Shown here one piece after another: positions 25,500 to 35,870 of a stretch of 39,893 nucleotides of DNA. The first letter of the stretch is position 1. Each line of letters opens with the position of its first letter. A program made the translations under genes and the position numbers. The stretch comes from Caballeronia sp. (GTDB taxonomy: Bacteria; Pseudomonadota; Gammaproteobacteria; Burkholderiales; Burkholderiaceae): positions 1-39,893 of the forward strand of contig NZ_JAQGMM010000362.1 in assembly GCF_028292365.1 (NCBI RefSeq), read 5' to 3'. The notes beneath the pieces are model-generated. The model saw only the letters and a list, made by a program, of their open reading frames with translations, had not been told where the DNA came from and did no database searches.

Positions 25500-26783
25500 T
25501 TATGACTGCTTCGCTTGTCCGAGACGTGTCAGCGCATCCTGTGTCACGAGCACCACGCCGTTTTCAGTCCGGAAAAACCGCTCGGCATCGTAATCAGGAT
25601 CTTCGCCAATGACCAGCCCCTCGGGCAGCGTGCAACCCCGGTCGATGACCACCCGCTTCAGGCGGCAACTTGGGCCCACGGTGACCTGCGGCAACAGCAC
25701 GGCTTCGTTTATGTGACAGAACGAGTGCACCCGCACCGCCGATGAAAACACCGATCGCGCGACTTGTGAACCTGAGATCACGCAGCCGCCGCACACGAGC
25801 AGGTTGTTGATCGCGCCCTGCTGCCCGTGCAGGTCGCGCACGAACTTGCCCGGCGGCAACTGCTCCTGGTTCGTCCAGATGGGCCATTTGCGGTCGTAGA
25901 GGTCGAGCGCAGGAATGGTCGACGCGAGGTCCAGGTTCGCCGACCAGTATGCATCCACGGTGCCCACATCGCGCCAGTACGGCGGCGCGTTCGGGTCGGT
26001 TTCGGAGGTCACGCACGACATGCCGAACGGGTGCGCGATCGCCTTGCCGCTCGTTACCACGCGCGGCAGGATGTCCTTGCCAAAGTCGTGATCCGTATCC
26101 GACGTCAGAATGTTTTCTTCGAGCAATTGATACAGGTACTTTGCGCTGAAGACATAGATGCCCATGCTCGCGAGCGCGACATCGGGCTTGCCCGGCATCG
26201 CGGGAGGATCCTCCGGTTTTTCCAGAAAATCCGTTATGCGGCGCTGTGCGTCGACGTGCATCACGCCGAACGCGGTCGCCTCCATGCGTGGCACCTCAAT
26301 ACAGCCGACCGTGCAATCCGCGCCGCTCTCGACGTGATCGAGAATCATACGCGTGTAGTCCTGCTTGTAGATGTGGTCTCCCGCCAGCACGATGATGTAC
26401 TCGGGCCCGATCGACCGGATGATGTCCAGGTTCTGGAACACCGCGTCCGCCGTCCCCCTGTACCAGCTTGAATCAACGCGTTGCTGCGCCGGCCAGATGT
26501 CGATGAACTCGTTGAACTCGCCGCGCAGGAAACCCCAGCCTCGCTGCAGGTGGCGCAAGAGCGAATGCGCCTTGTATTGCGTAACGACGGCGATACGCCG
26601 GATGCCTGAATTCAGGCAATTCGACAATGCGAAGTCGACGATCCGGTATTTGCCGCCAAAGTGCACTGCTGGCTTAACGCGTTTATTCGTAAGCGGTCCG
26701 AGTCGGGTACCCCGGCCGCCCGCGAGGACGATAGCCAGCGTGTTCTTCTGCAGATCCGTACGATTTCCTGTCAGCGTCTCCAT
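25500..26783 (-). CDS. glgC: Glucose-1-phosphate adenylyltransferase (ADP-glucose pyrophosphorylase)
   Basis: This 427-residue enzyme makes ADP-glucose, the committed step of bacterial glycogen synthesis. The nucleotidyltransferase signature [20 protein letters not shown] (about 20-39) is followed by [16 protein letters not shown]. The catalytic and substrate region [14 protein letters not shown] and the conserved MGIYVF stretch are present. The C-terminal left-handed beta-helix, which carries allosteric sites in this family, runs from about residue 300 ([20 protein letters not shown]). The start is supported by a near-perfect AGGAGGT site five bases before the ATG. It is the first gene of the glgC-glgA pair. 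Confidence 0.95.
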   Translation of the reverse strand: METLTGNRTDLQKNTLAIVLAGGRGTRLGPLTNKRVKPAVHFGGKYRIVDFALSNCLNSGIRRIAVVTQYKAHSLLRHLQRGWGFLRGEFNEFIDIWPAQQRVDSSWYRGTADAVFQNLDIIRSIGPEYIIVLAGDHIYKQDYTRMILDHVESGADCTVGCIEVPRMEATAFGVMHVDAQRRITDFLEKPEDPPAMPGKPDVALASMGIYVFSAKYLYQLLEENILTSDTDHDFGKDILPRVVTSGKAIAHPFGMSCVTSETDPNAPPYWRDVGTVDAYWSANLDLASTIPALDLYDRKWPIWTNQEQLPPGKFVRDLHGQQGAINNLLVCGGCVISGSQVARSVFSSAVRVHSFCHINEAVLLPQVTVGPSCRLKRVVIDRGCTLPEGLVIGEDPDYDAERFFRTENGVVLVTQDALTRLGQAKQS

Positions 26784-27246
26784 ACCGACCTCCTGTTTTG
26801 CGGCCTGTCTCTGGCCTGTTTGTCGCTTGATTCAGCTGTCTTACCGGTGCTTGCTGGCGAATGACTCGAATGGGATTGGGGTGGTTTTCTCCAGAGGATT
26901 TGAACGACAATTGATTGAGCGGTTGGGATGATTTTGCTGCAAAGGTGAATAGTTCGCACCTGCTTTTCGGAAATTGATGCGCCAGCCCATCAAAATCGCT
27001 TGGCAATCCGATGGAATACCTTGGCCGATGGGCCCGCCGTCGCGAACGGTGCATAAAATCCATAAGGCTGAGCAATCCTCATGCCAAGTGGATCTCGCTC
27101 TCGCTGAGGTTCCACGAGCAGGTTCCACGAGCAGGTTCTTTCGACACAGGCAAAAACCACGGCACAATGATGTCCGGCATGCCGAACATGCATGCGGTTT
27201 TCGTGCGCGGCCTCATGGCCGCTGTCCTGCACCTCTAAAAACCATC
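26784..27246. other. 463-base gene-free region between divergent glgC and pdxY
   Basis: It should hold the promoters of both genes. I see the strong glgC ribosome site on the minus strand at its left edge, two 13-base tandem repeats (listed separately), and a 6-bp hairpin GCGGCC-TCAT-GGCCGC at 27207-27222, 24 bases before pdxY. An open frame continues upstream of pdxY to 26974 but has no family resemblance or ribosome site and is not taken as coding. No clear -35/-10 pair stands out. Confidence 0.55.
27108..27138. repeat. Tandem 13-base repeat, two full copies plus five bases
   Basis: The unit GGTTCCACGAGCA occurs at 27108-27120 and 27121-27133 without change, followed by a partial GGTTC. 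It lies about 110 bases upstream of pdxY. It may be a replication-slippage duplication or a pair of regulator sites; the sequence alone does not say. Confidence 0.8.
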
Positions 27247-28110
27247 ATGCAAAACGTCCTCAGTATTCAGTCACACGTGGTCTTCGGCCACGCAGGCAAC
27301 AGCGCGGCGGTTTTCCCCATGCGTCGCATGGGCGTCAACGTCTGGCCGCTCAACACGGTGCAGTTTTCGAATCACACGCAATACGGCCGCTGGACCGGCG
27401 GCGTTGTCGACGCCGACGAACTGACGCGCGTGATCGAGGGGATTGGCGCTATCGGCGTGCTGTCGCGCTGCAATGCGATCCTGTCGGGTTATCTCGGCTC
27501 GCCTGAGCAAGGCGCCGCGGTCGTGGAAATTGTCAGGATGGTGAAAGCCGTCAATCCGAAAGCGCGCTATTTCTGCGACCCCGTCATGGGCACCACCAGC
27601 GGCTGCATCGTTGAACCCGGCATCCAGGAGTTCCTGGTGAACACCATGCCGGAAGTCTCCGATGCCATGACGCCGAATCACATCGAATTGCAGAAGCTGA
27701 CGGGACGCACGATCGAGACGGTGGATGAAGCCGTCGCCGCCTGCCGCGAGGTGATCGCCCGCGGCCCGAAAGTGGTGCTCGTCAAGCACCTGATCGACCG
27801 AAACAGCCGCGCCGATACCTTCAACATGCTCGCCGTGACCGCGACCGAAGCGTGGTTTGCGCAACGGCCGCTCTACCCGTTCGCGCGGCAACCAGTAGGC
27901 GTGGGCGACTTGACCAGCGCTGTATTTCTCGCGCGCACGCTACTGGGCGACTCGGTGCGTGCCGCGCTGGAACACACGCTTGCCGCAGTGAACGCCGTGG
28001 TCAGGAATACCTTCCAGGCCGGGCGCTATGAGCTTGAGATTGTCGCCTCGCAAGACGAGATCGCCTATCCCACGGAACGTTTCCCCGCGCTTGGGGTGGA
28101 TTCCGAATAG
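27247..28110 (+). CDS. pdxY: Pyridoxal kinase PdxY
   Basis: This 287-residue ribokinase-fold enzyme phosphorylates pyridoxal in the vitamin B6 salvage pathway. The family opening [20 protein letters not shown] is present, as are [20 protein letters not shown] and [17 protein letters not shown]. The C-terminal anion-hole region reads [16 protein letters not shown]. The third residue of that GxGD motif is Val and the catalytic Asp is present, as in PdxY. I start at the ATG at 27247, which aligns with the family N-terminus; no strong ribosome site is visible. Its neighbour glgC is divergent, and the dehydrogenase gene follows after 173 bases. Confidence 0.93.
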   Translation: MQNVLSIQSHVVFGHAGNSAAVFPMRRMGVNVWPLNTVQFSNHTQYGRWTGGVVDADELTRVIEGIGAIGVLSRCNAILSGYLGSPEQGAAVVEIVRMVKAVNPKARYFCDPVMGTTSGCIVEPGIQEFLVNTMPEVSDAMTPNHIELQKLTGRTIETVDEAVAACREVIARGPKVVLVKHLIDRNSRADTFNMLAVTATEAWFAQRPLYPFARQPVGVGDLTSAVFLARTLLGDSVRAALEHTLAAVNAVVRNTFQAGRYELEIVASQDEIAYPTERFPALGVDSE

Positions 28111-28283
28111 CGAATACGAGTTCCCACCCCGACTCGGGAACCCTGTCGCGGGCGGGTCCGGCACTTGCTCCTTCCCCTGACGTCTCCGGCCCAGGCCGGC
28201 CCCCAGCAGGTGCATCGCGAGCAGGCGCTACGCAGCGGCGGCGGCGCGTACGGCGCGCGCTTCGCATCGAACCAGGGAACGTT

Positions 28284-29084
28284 ATGAATCCAGTACTCGA
28301 AGGTCAGGTCGCGCTCGTCACCGGCGGCAGTTCGGGCATAGGCTACGGCGTGGCGCAAGCGCTCGCCGATGCCGGCGCGAGCGTCGCGATCAACTACCAC
28401 TCGCATGGCGAAGCCGCTGAAGCGCTCGCGGCATCGATAGAAAAAGCCGGCGGCCAGGCCATCGCAATCCAGGCCGACGTCTCCGACGAAGCCGAGATCG
28501 ACGCCATGTTCGACGCGCTGATCAAGCGTTTCGGCACGGTGGACATCGTGGTCGCGAATTCCGGCTTGCAGAAAGACGCGAAGTTCGTCGACATGACGCT
28601 CGCCGACTGGAACGCGGTGATGAACGTCAATCTCACTGGCCAGTTCCTTACCGCTCAACGCGCCGTGCGTGAATTCCTCCGGCGCGGCCCGCGTCCCGTG
28701 TCCAGGGCGCTGGGCAAGATCATCTGCATGAGCTCGGTGCATGAAGTGATCCCTTGGGCGGGACACGTCAACTATGCGTCGTCGAAGGGTGGCATCCAGA
28801 TGATGATGAAATCGCTCGCGCAGGAAGTCGCGCCGCACAGGATCCGCGTGAATTCGATCGCTCCGGGCGCGATCCGCACGCCGATCAACAAGGCTGCGTG
28901 GGACAACCCCGAAGCGTTGAAGGCGCTGCTCGAACTCGTGCCCTACGGGCGGATTGGCGAGAGCGAGGATATCGGCCGGGCGGCGGTCTGGCTGGCTTCG
29001 GACGACAGCGACTATGTGGTTGGGACTACCTTGTTCGTGGACGGCGGCATGACGCTGTATCCGGGCTTTGCGGACAATGGTTAG
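28284..29084 (+). CDS. Short-chain dehydrogenase/reductase, probably glucose 1-dehydrogenase
   Basis: This 266-residue classical SDR has the cofactor motif TGGSSGIGYG (about 14-23) and VANSG in place of the usual NNAG. The catalytic Ser is in MSSVHEVIPWAGH, and Tyr and Lys are in YASSKGG. The C-terminal FVDGGMTLYPGF matches glucose 1-dehydrogenases, which oxidise beta-D-glucose to gluconolactone with NAD(P). AGGGAA precedes the ATG. The last eight bases overlap the GH15 start (ATGGTTAG), suggesting coupled translation. That neighbour releases glucose, which supports the substrate guess; SDR specificity cannot be proved from sequence. Confidence 0.8.
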   Translation: MNPVLEGQVALVTGGSSGIGYGVAQALADAGASVAINYHSHGEAAEALAASIEKAGGQAIAIQADVSDEAEIDAMFDALIKRFGTVDIVVANSGLQKDAKFVDMTLADWNAVMNVNLTGQFLTAQRAVREFLRRGPRPVSRALGKIICMSSVHEVIPWAGHVNYASSKGGIQMMMKSLAQEVAPHRIRVNSIAPGAIRTPINKAAWDNPEALKALLELVPYGRIGESEDIGRAAVWLASDDSDYVVGTTLFVDGGMTLYPGFADNG

Positions 29085-30927
29085 CCCCCGCGAAGACCGC
29101 CCCGGCATTGGTATTGACGCGCATGGCCTGATAGGCAACATGCGCACGACCGCGCTGGTGTCGACTGAAGGCGTGATCGACTTCATGTGTTTTCCGCGCA
29201 TCGATTCGCCGACCGTGTTCGGGTCGCTGCTGCACCCGGAAAATGGTGGCGCGTTCAGCATTACACCGACCTTCGCGGTAGCGCGCACGAAGCAAATGTA
29301 TCTGCCGGAAACGAACGTGTTGCTCACGCGCTTCATGTCGGCGCAGGCCGTGTGCGAGATCGTCGACTTCATGCCGGTCTCGAATGACGACGACGACGCC
29401 AAGGCGACCTCCAATTGCGTGGTGCGGATCGTGCGTGCGATTTACGGCGATATGTCCGCGCAAATGCGCTGCGCGCCGCGTTTAGACTATGCCCGAGGCA
29501 GTCACGAAACCACTCAGGTCGATGCCAGTACGTTGCGCTTCACGCCTGCAGACAAGGCAGCCGGCGCTCAGGCAGAAGCCCTCACGCTCGATGCAACCGT
29601 GCCTTTGTCGATCGATCACGACGACGCCGTCGCAAGCTTCGATCTCAAGCAGGACGAGACGGCCTGCTTCATCTTCGGCGCGGAATCCGAAGCGATGCGC
29701 AAGACGCTTCCTTGCAAGGAAGCGCTGTCTGACACCATCGACTTCTGGCGCGAATGGTCGGGCCAATCCACCTACCGGGGCCGTTACCGCGAAGTCGTGA
29801 TGCGCTCGGCGCTGCTGCTCAAGTTGCTGAGCTCGCGCGCAACCGGCGCGATCGTCGCCGCGCCTACGTTCGGGTTGCCGGAAACATCGGATGGCAGACG
29901 TCGCTGGGATTATCGATACACCTGGATTCGCGACGCTGCATTCTCCGTCTACGCGCTGCTCCGGCTCGGCTACACGGGCGAGGCACGCAACTTCAAGAAC
30001 TGGATCGCCGAGCGCAACAAGCAGTGCGACTCTGACGGATCATTCAGCGTGATGTATGCGGTCGACGGCGAAGAAACGCCCGAAGAAGAAGTCGTCCCGG
30101 AACTGCACGGCAGCGGCACCGCGCCCCCGCTGATCGGCAATGCCGCGCGCGATCAGACGCAGCTCGACGTCTACGGCGCGCTGCTGGACGCTATCTATCT
30201 GTACAACAAATACGGCGAAGCCATTTCCTACGACGGCTGGCGCCACGTCACGCGTACCGTGAACTTCGTTGCGGAGAACTGGCAACAAGCAGACCAGGGC
30301 ATCTGGGAATTTCGCAACGGCGGCCGGCCCTTGCTGCATTCTCGCTTGATGTGCTGGGTCGCGATGGACCGCGCAATCCGCCTCGCGCAAAAACGTTCGC
30401 TGCCCGCGCCGTTTGCCGAATGGAATGCGGTCCGCGACGCCGTTCACGCCGATATCTACACGCACTTCTGGAACGACGAGATCCAGAGCTTCGTCCAGAC
30501 ACCCGATTCGACGACGCTGGATGCATCGACGCTCATGATGCCGCTCGTGCGTTTCATCGGCCCGAAAGACCCGCGTTGGCTTTCAACGCTCGATGCTATC
30601 GGCCGCGAACTGGGCGTCGATCCGCTGATTTTTCGCTACACACGCGGCGATTCGCTCGATGGTCTTCCCGGGGAGGAAGGTGGCTTCAGCGCGTGTTCGT
30701 TCTGGTACGCGGAAGCACTTGTGCGAGCAGGTCGAGTGAACGAAGGACGGCTTATATTCGAGAAGATGCTGGCTTATGCTAACCACGTCGGCCTCTACTC
30801 CGAAGAAGTCGCCATCAGCGGCGAAGCGTTGGGCAATTTCCCGCAGGCATTAACCCATCTTGCGCTGATCAGCACCGCGTTCCAGCTCGACCGGAGCCTG
30901 GACGGGGCACATCCGCAGTGGTCGTGA
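29077..30927 (+). CDS. Glycoside hydrolase family 15 protein (glucoamylase/trehalase-like)
   Basis: This enzyme of about 616 residues has an N-terminal beta-sandwich region (GLIGNMRTTALVSTEGVIDF, then MCFPRIDSPTVF) and a C-terminal alpha/alpha barrel. The barrel motifs are RRWDYRYTWIRDAAFSVYAL (274-293) and, near the end, GLYSEEVAISGEALGNFPQA, where Glu576 or Glu577 is the likely general base. Bacterial members hydrolyse terminal alpha-glucosidic bonds of glucans, or trehalose. It has no signal peptide, so it should act on intracellular glycogen or trehalose. I chose the ATG at 29077, overlapping the dehydrogenase stop; a TTG three codons earlier is less likely. Confidence 0.9.
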   Translation: MVSPREDRPGIGIDAHGLIGNMRTTALVSTEGVIDFMCFPRIDSPTVFGSLLHPENGGAFSITPTFAVARTKQMYLPETNVLLTRFMSAQAVCEIVDFMPVSNDDDDAKATSNCVVRIVRAIYGDMSAQMRCAPRLDYARGSHETTQVDASTLRFTPADKAAGAQAEALTLDATVPLSIDHDDAVASFDLKQDETACFIFGAESEAMRKTLPCKEALSDTIDFWREWSGQSTYRGRYREVVMRSALLLKLLSSRATGAIVAAPTFGLPETSDGRRRWDYRYTWIRDAAFSVYALLRLGYTGEARNFKNWIAERNKQCDSDGSFSVMYAVDGEETPEEEVVPELHGSGTAPPLIGNAARDQTQLDVYGALLDAIYLYNKYGEAISYDGWRHVTRTVNFVAENWQQADQGIWEFRNGGRPLLHSRLMCWVAMDRAIRLAQKRSLPAPFAEWNAVRDAVHADIYTHFWNDEIQSFVQTPDSTTLDASTLMMPLVRFIGPKDPRWLSTLDAIGRELGVDPLIFRYTRGDSLDGLPGEEGGFSACSFWYAEALVRAGRVNEGRLIFEKMLAYANHVGLYSEEVAISGEALGNFPQALTHLALISTAFQLDRSLDGAHPQWS

Positions 30928-30973
30928 AAACAGGCTGTATACGCTGTCGAGCCTTTCTAATGCAAAGGTATCA

Positions 30974-32410
30974 ATGAAGCAGATCAAGGTTGACGTCGCC
31001 GTCATTGGCGCTGGGACGGCCGGCATGGCCGCGTATCGTGCGGCACAGCACGCGGGCAAGCAAGTGGTGATCATCGAAGGCGCCGAGTTCGGTACGACCT
31101 GCGCGCGCGTGGGCTGCATGCCGTCCAAGCTGCTGCTCGCTGCTGCCAATGGCCTGCACAACGCAAAGGCACAAGCGCCCAGAGGCATTGAAGGCACGTA
31201 TGCGCTTGAAGCAAACGGTGAGCATGTGTTGGCCTATGTCCGCAGCGAGCGGGATCATTTCGTCAAAGGTGTGCTGGAAGAAACGGATTCATATCCTCAG
31301 GACACGGTGATCCGCGGGTGCGCACGTTTCGAGTCGCGTAACGTTCTTCTCGTCGATGACTTCGCGCGCGTGGAAGCCACGAGTGTAGTGATCGCCACAG
31401 GCTCGGCATCCCTCATTCCAGACGACTTCAAGCTATTCGGCGACCATCTGATCACGAGCGACGATGTCTTCGACTTGAAGACCTTGCCCAAGCGCTGCGC
31501 CGTATTCGGCGCAGGCCCTATCGCCCTCGAACTCGGCCAGGCATTCGCGCGACTCGGCGTGGATGTATTCATGTTCAGCCAGAAAAACCGGGTTGGCGCG
31601 CTGTCGGACACTCCTGTGCGCGACACATTGATTGAGGCGCTGCAGCAGGAGTTTTACTTCGACCCAGACGCGACCATCCTCGAAAAATCGATGCAGGATG
31701 GAGAACCCACGATCCGCTTTAAAGCGCTGGATGGAACCGAGCGCACCGAGCGTTTCGACTGCGTGCTCGTGGCGACTGGAAGGAAGCCGGCATTGACTGC
31801 ATTGCAGCTGGAAAAGACCCGCATCGAACTCAATGACAAGGGCGTTCCCCTCTTCGACGAACAGTCGATGCAGTGTGGCGACAGCAGCATCTTCATGGCG
31901 GGCGATTGCGACGGCACGCGTCCCTTTCTCTCCGATGCCGCCGACGAAGGCAAGCTCGCCGGCGACAACGCCGCGCGTTTCCCCGATGTTCAGTCCGTCA
32001 AACGCAAGGTGCCGTTTTCTATCGTGTTCTGCGAGCCGCAAGTCGCGAGCGTAGGCGCTTCCTACGACGACCTCGACAAGCAGATGACCGTGACCGGAAC
32101 CGTGTCGTTCGAAACCCAGGGACGCAGTCGCGTACTACGCCAAAACCGGGGTTTGCTGCATGTCTATGCTGACGCCAAGACCGGCAAATTTCTGGGTGCG
32201 CAGGGGTGCGGACCGGCCCTCGAACATCTCGGTCATCTGCTTGCATGGGCGTTGCAACTGGAACTGTCGGTGGAAGACATGTTGAAGCTGCCGTTCTATC
32301 ACCCGGTGATCGAGGAAGGATTGCGCACGGCGCTCAAGGAAGCGAACAAGAAATGTTTCGAATCACGCGCGCAGTCGGCGCCTGAATTGCCCAACGCGGC
32401 AGGTTGCTGA
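30974..32410 (+). CDS. Dihydrolipoyl-dehydrogenase-like flavoprotein disulfide reductase
   Basis: This 478-residue FAD enzyme has the dinucleotide motif VIGAGTAGMAAYRAA at residues 9-23 and the redox-active disulfide CARVGC (TTCARVGCMPSK). A second nucleotide fold is at FGAGPIALELGQAFARLG, and the FAD motif is FMAGDCDGTRPFL. The C-terminal catalytic pair is in FYHPVIEEGL. After the second fold the segment is FSQKNRVG, with Lys and Arg but no acidic residue at the strand end. This leans to NADP(H), unlike typical Lpd. There are no dehydrogenase-complex partner genes nearby and no lipoyl domain, so its substrate disulfide is unknown. AAAGG precedes the ATG, and a strong terminator follows. Confidence 0.85.
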   Translation: MKQIKVDVAVIGAGTAGMAAYRAAQHAGKQVVIIEGAEFGTTCARVGCMPSKLLLAAANGLHNAKAQAPRGIEGTYALEANGEHVLAYVRSERDHFVKGVLEETDSYPQDTVIRGCARFESRNVLLVDDFARVEATSVVIATGSASLIPDDFKLFGDHLITSDDVFDLKTLPKRCAVFGAGPIALELGQAFARLGVDVFMFSQKNRVGALSDTPVRDTLIEALQQEFYFDPDATILEKSMQDGEPTIRFKALDGTERTERFDCVLVATGRKPALTALQLEKTRIELNDKGVPLFDEQSMQCGDSSIFMAGDCDGTRPFLSDAADEGKLAGDNAARFPDVQSVKRKVPFSIVFCEPQVASVGASYDDLDKQMTVTGTVSFETQGRSRVLRQNRGLLHVYADAKTGKFLGAQGCGPALEHLGHLLAWALQLELSVEDMLKLPFYHPVIEEGLRTALKEANKKCFESRAQSAPELPNAAGC

Positions 32411-32432
32411 TTTGCACCTGAAAAAACAACGA

Positions 32433-32474
32433 AAAAAGCCTGCTCGAACAAAACATTCGAACAGGCTTTTTATT
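32433..32474. terminator. Strong bidirectional terminator after the flavoprotein gene
   Basis: AAAAAGCCTGCTCGAA (32433-32448) pairs with TTCGAACAGGCTTTTT (32456-32471) over 16 positions with one mismatch, around the seven-base loop CAAAACA. It has T runs on both strands. It lies 22 bases after the flavoprotein stop and 59 bases from the convergent membrane-protein stop, so it can serve both. Confidence 0.92.
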
Positions 32475-32533
32475 GCTGCGAGAACCTGAGTAGCGCTACT
32501 GCTTAGATAAAACCGCGCGCTTATATTTGCACG

Positions 32534-32881
32534 TTACATTGCGTATTGAAGTGCGAGATCGAATCCCAGCACAACCACCGAACAGAACAGGCCAAGTAGC
32601 AAGTTAGCCGCACGATGTGCAATGTCGTGGTGTTTCGTCAACATGGCCGCAGCCATGAATGCGATTTCGACAATGATCTGCATCGCAAACACCGCTAGCA
32701 TCAGCGCGAATTCATACCCCATCGAACTGAAGTCCGCGAAGTTGAAACCACGCACGGCCACCCATGAACCTACGCGCCATAACTCATACGCCAACAGCAC
32801 CAACGGGAACAGGTAACTGAACACGTAGGTCGGCAGCGTTGCATGCCGCAATTCCATGTGAAAATGACGAGTTGTTTGCAT
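32534..32881 (-). CDS. Small three-helix membrane protein of unknown function
   Basis: This 115-residue protein has three predicted membrane segments: about 19-40 (YVFSYLFPLVLLAYELWRVG), 54-82 (starting MGYEFALMLAVFAMQIIVEI) and 94-115 (LLLGLFCSVVVLGFDLALQY). A short cytoplasmic KHHDIAHRA loop lies between the last two. I do not recognise a family. A good AAGGAGA site lies seven bases before the ATG at 32881; an internal Met at residue 9 is an alternative start. The 5' leader has a perfect 6-bp hairpin (32911-32927). The gene stands alone, with the terminator on one side and mmsB on the other. Confidence 0.7.
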   Translation of the reverse strand: MQTTRHFHMELRHATLPTYVFSYLFPLVLLAYELWRVGSWVAVRGFNFADFSSMGYEFALMLAVFAMQIIVEIAFMAAAMLTKHHDIAHRAANLLLGLFCSVVVLGFDLALQYAM

Positions 32882-33178
32882 CTGGCTCTCCTTGATCCTG
32901 GCTATTTGCCGCCAGCATTTCGCTGGCCTTAATTAACCTGATAAACCTATTAAACACCTCAAAGCGGCTTCGCTGTCTTCATCCCTCATTCGTAATTTAC
33001 TTACTAATACAGACGAAGACATGAACGTCGTGCTTTGAGAATAGGCCAAAATCAGAAGAAGCGAATCATCGTATTCCCCATGTCCTTGCTTAGCATGGCA
33101 GAGCGACTGCGATGCTGCAACGCAGCTTAAAAGATCACATAAAATGCGCTGCAGCAATTCGCAATCGGCAGGTTTTAT
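32882..33178. other. 297-base gene-free gap upstream of the small membrane protein
   Basis: The region is AT-richer than its surroundings, particularly around TTAATTAA at 32928-32938. It holds a hairpin GCCAGC-ATTTC-GCTGGC at 32911-32927 in the leader of the minus-strand membrane protein, and must contain that gene's promoter. A 74-codon open frame on the minus strand at 32933-33157 has no ribosome site or resemblance and is not called. No T-tailed terminator is visible after mmsB. Confidence 0.5.
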
Positions 33179-34069
33179 TCAGGCGTCCTCGCTACCGTAC
33201 AACTTGATAATCGCGGAGAAGTCCAACCCGCCCAAGCCTTGCATGCTCATGGTCTGGTAAAGCTGCTGCGCGAGCGCGCCGAGCAGGATGGGTTGCTTGA
33301 CTTGACGCGCTGCATCAACGGCTAGTCCCAGGTCCTTCAACATGAGATCAGCGCCGAACCCCCCGGTATACCCGCGTGACGAAGGGGCATTCGGTAAAAC
33401 GTTCGGGTAGGGATTACACGTATCGGCGCTCCAGCAACGTCCCGTCGATGTGTTGATGATTCCAGCGAGCTTGTTCGGTTCGATCCCGAGCGACGCGCCG
33501 AGTTTCATCGCTTCCGCCACGCCGATCATCGAAATGCCGAGGAGCAGGTTGTTGCAGATTTTCGCGATTTGCCCCGTCCCCGTTTCGCCGCACTGAACCA
33601 TGTTCTTGCCCATGCCGGCGAGCACCGGTTTGAGCGTTTCGAACAGCGCGGTATTGGCGCCGACCATGAACGTCAGCGTGCCCGCTTGGGCGCCGCCGGT
33701 ACCGCCGGACACGGGAGCATCGGCGAACGGATTACCCTGCTTCAACGCGGCTTCGCCGATCAGCCGCGCGGTCGCCGGATCGATCGTACTGCTGTCGATC
33801 AGCGGCACGCCCGGACGAACCCCGGCGAGCACGCCATCCGGCTCCAGATACACCGACCTGACGTGCGCGGCGGCCGGCAGCATGGTGATCACCACCTCAC
33901 TTGCCTGAGCCGCCTCACGGGGCGATGCCGCCGTCCGCGCGCCTGCGTCGACCGCCGCCTGCAAAGCCGTCTTCGATAAATCAAAAACCGTCAGCGAATG
34001 CCCCGCTTTCAGCAAGTTGGCGGCCATGGGTCCGCCCATGTTGCCCAGTCCAATAAAGCCGATTTCCAT
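33179..34069 (-). CDS. mmsB: 3-hydroxyisobutyrate dehydrogenase
   Basis: This 296-residue enzyme oxidises 3-hydroxyisobutyrate to methylmalonate semialdehyde with NAD in valine breakdown. The N-terminal Rossmann motif is GFIGLGNMGGPMAANLLKAG. The substrate-loop motif DAPVSGGTGGAQAGTLTFMV and the catalytic Lys in GQIAKICNNLLLGISM are present. I start at the ATG at 34069, with AGGGGAT upstream. The open frame continues 118 codons further, but that extension is antisense-like noise running over mmsA. It lies 43 bases after the mmsA stop on the same strand. Confidence 0.94.
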   Translation of the reverse strand: MEIGFIGLGNMGGPMAANLLKAGHSLTVFDLSKTALQAAVDAGARTAASPREAAQASEVVITMLPAAAHVRSVYLEPDGVLAGVRPGVPLIDSSTIDPATARLIGEAALKQGNPFADAPVSGGTGGAQAGTLTFMVGANTALFETLKPVLAGMGKNMVQCGETGTGQIAKICNNLLLGISMIGVAEAMKLGASLGIEPNKLAGIINTSTGRCWSADTCNPYPNVLPNAPSSRGYTGGFGADLMLKDLGLAVDAARQVKQPILLGALAQQLYQTMSMQGLGGLDFSAIIKLYGSEDA

Positions 34070-34112
34070 TGCGTATCCCCTTTTTATTTCGTTCGGCAAC
34101 CTGGCAACCAAC

Positions 34113-35657
<1,545 letters not shown>

Positions 35658-35847
35658 AGAGAGGCTCCTTGAACGGAACGTTCCTGGTGGAACGGGATGA
35701 CAGAGACGCGGACGCGCGCAGATACCGCGCGGGTCGCCAAAGGGAAATGTCGTCTCCGGATTATTTGAATGTTGTCGGCTCGCCCGTTACACAAGCTGTA
35801 GGGGGAGTCCACAACGTTCAGTATAGTTATGCAAATCTCTACGAAGT

Positions 35848-35865
35848 ATGGATACAAATACCCAT
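35848..35865. promoter_or_regulatory. Imperfect 18-bp palindrome before the LysR gene, possible operator
   Basis: ATGGATACAAATACCCAT is symmetric at 12 of 18 positions (ATGG, TA, then TA, CCAT). It lies five bases before the preferred LysR start at 35871 and about 190 bases from mmsA. LysR proteins often repress their own gene from such a position. If the longer start at 35829 is used, the element would fall inside the coding region. The role is inferred. Confidence 0.35.
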
Positions 35866-35870
35866 CCAAT

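Noticed and set aside
26974-27246. A 91-codon in-frame extension upstream of pdxY
   Set aside because: It lacks a ribosome site, has no resemblance to any family and contains the tandem repeat; PdxY proteins start at the Met encoded at 27247.
28065-29414. A 449-codon open frame on the minus strand across pdxY, the dehydrogenase and GH15
   Set aside because: It runs antisense over three convincing plus-strand genes and has no recognisable domains or ribosome site.
32933-33157. A 74-codon minus-strand open frame in the gap after mmsB
   Set aside because: No ribosome site, no resemblance and atypical composition; more likely non-coding promoter DNA.
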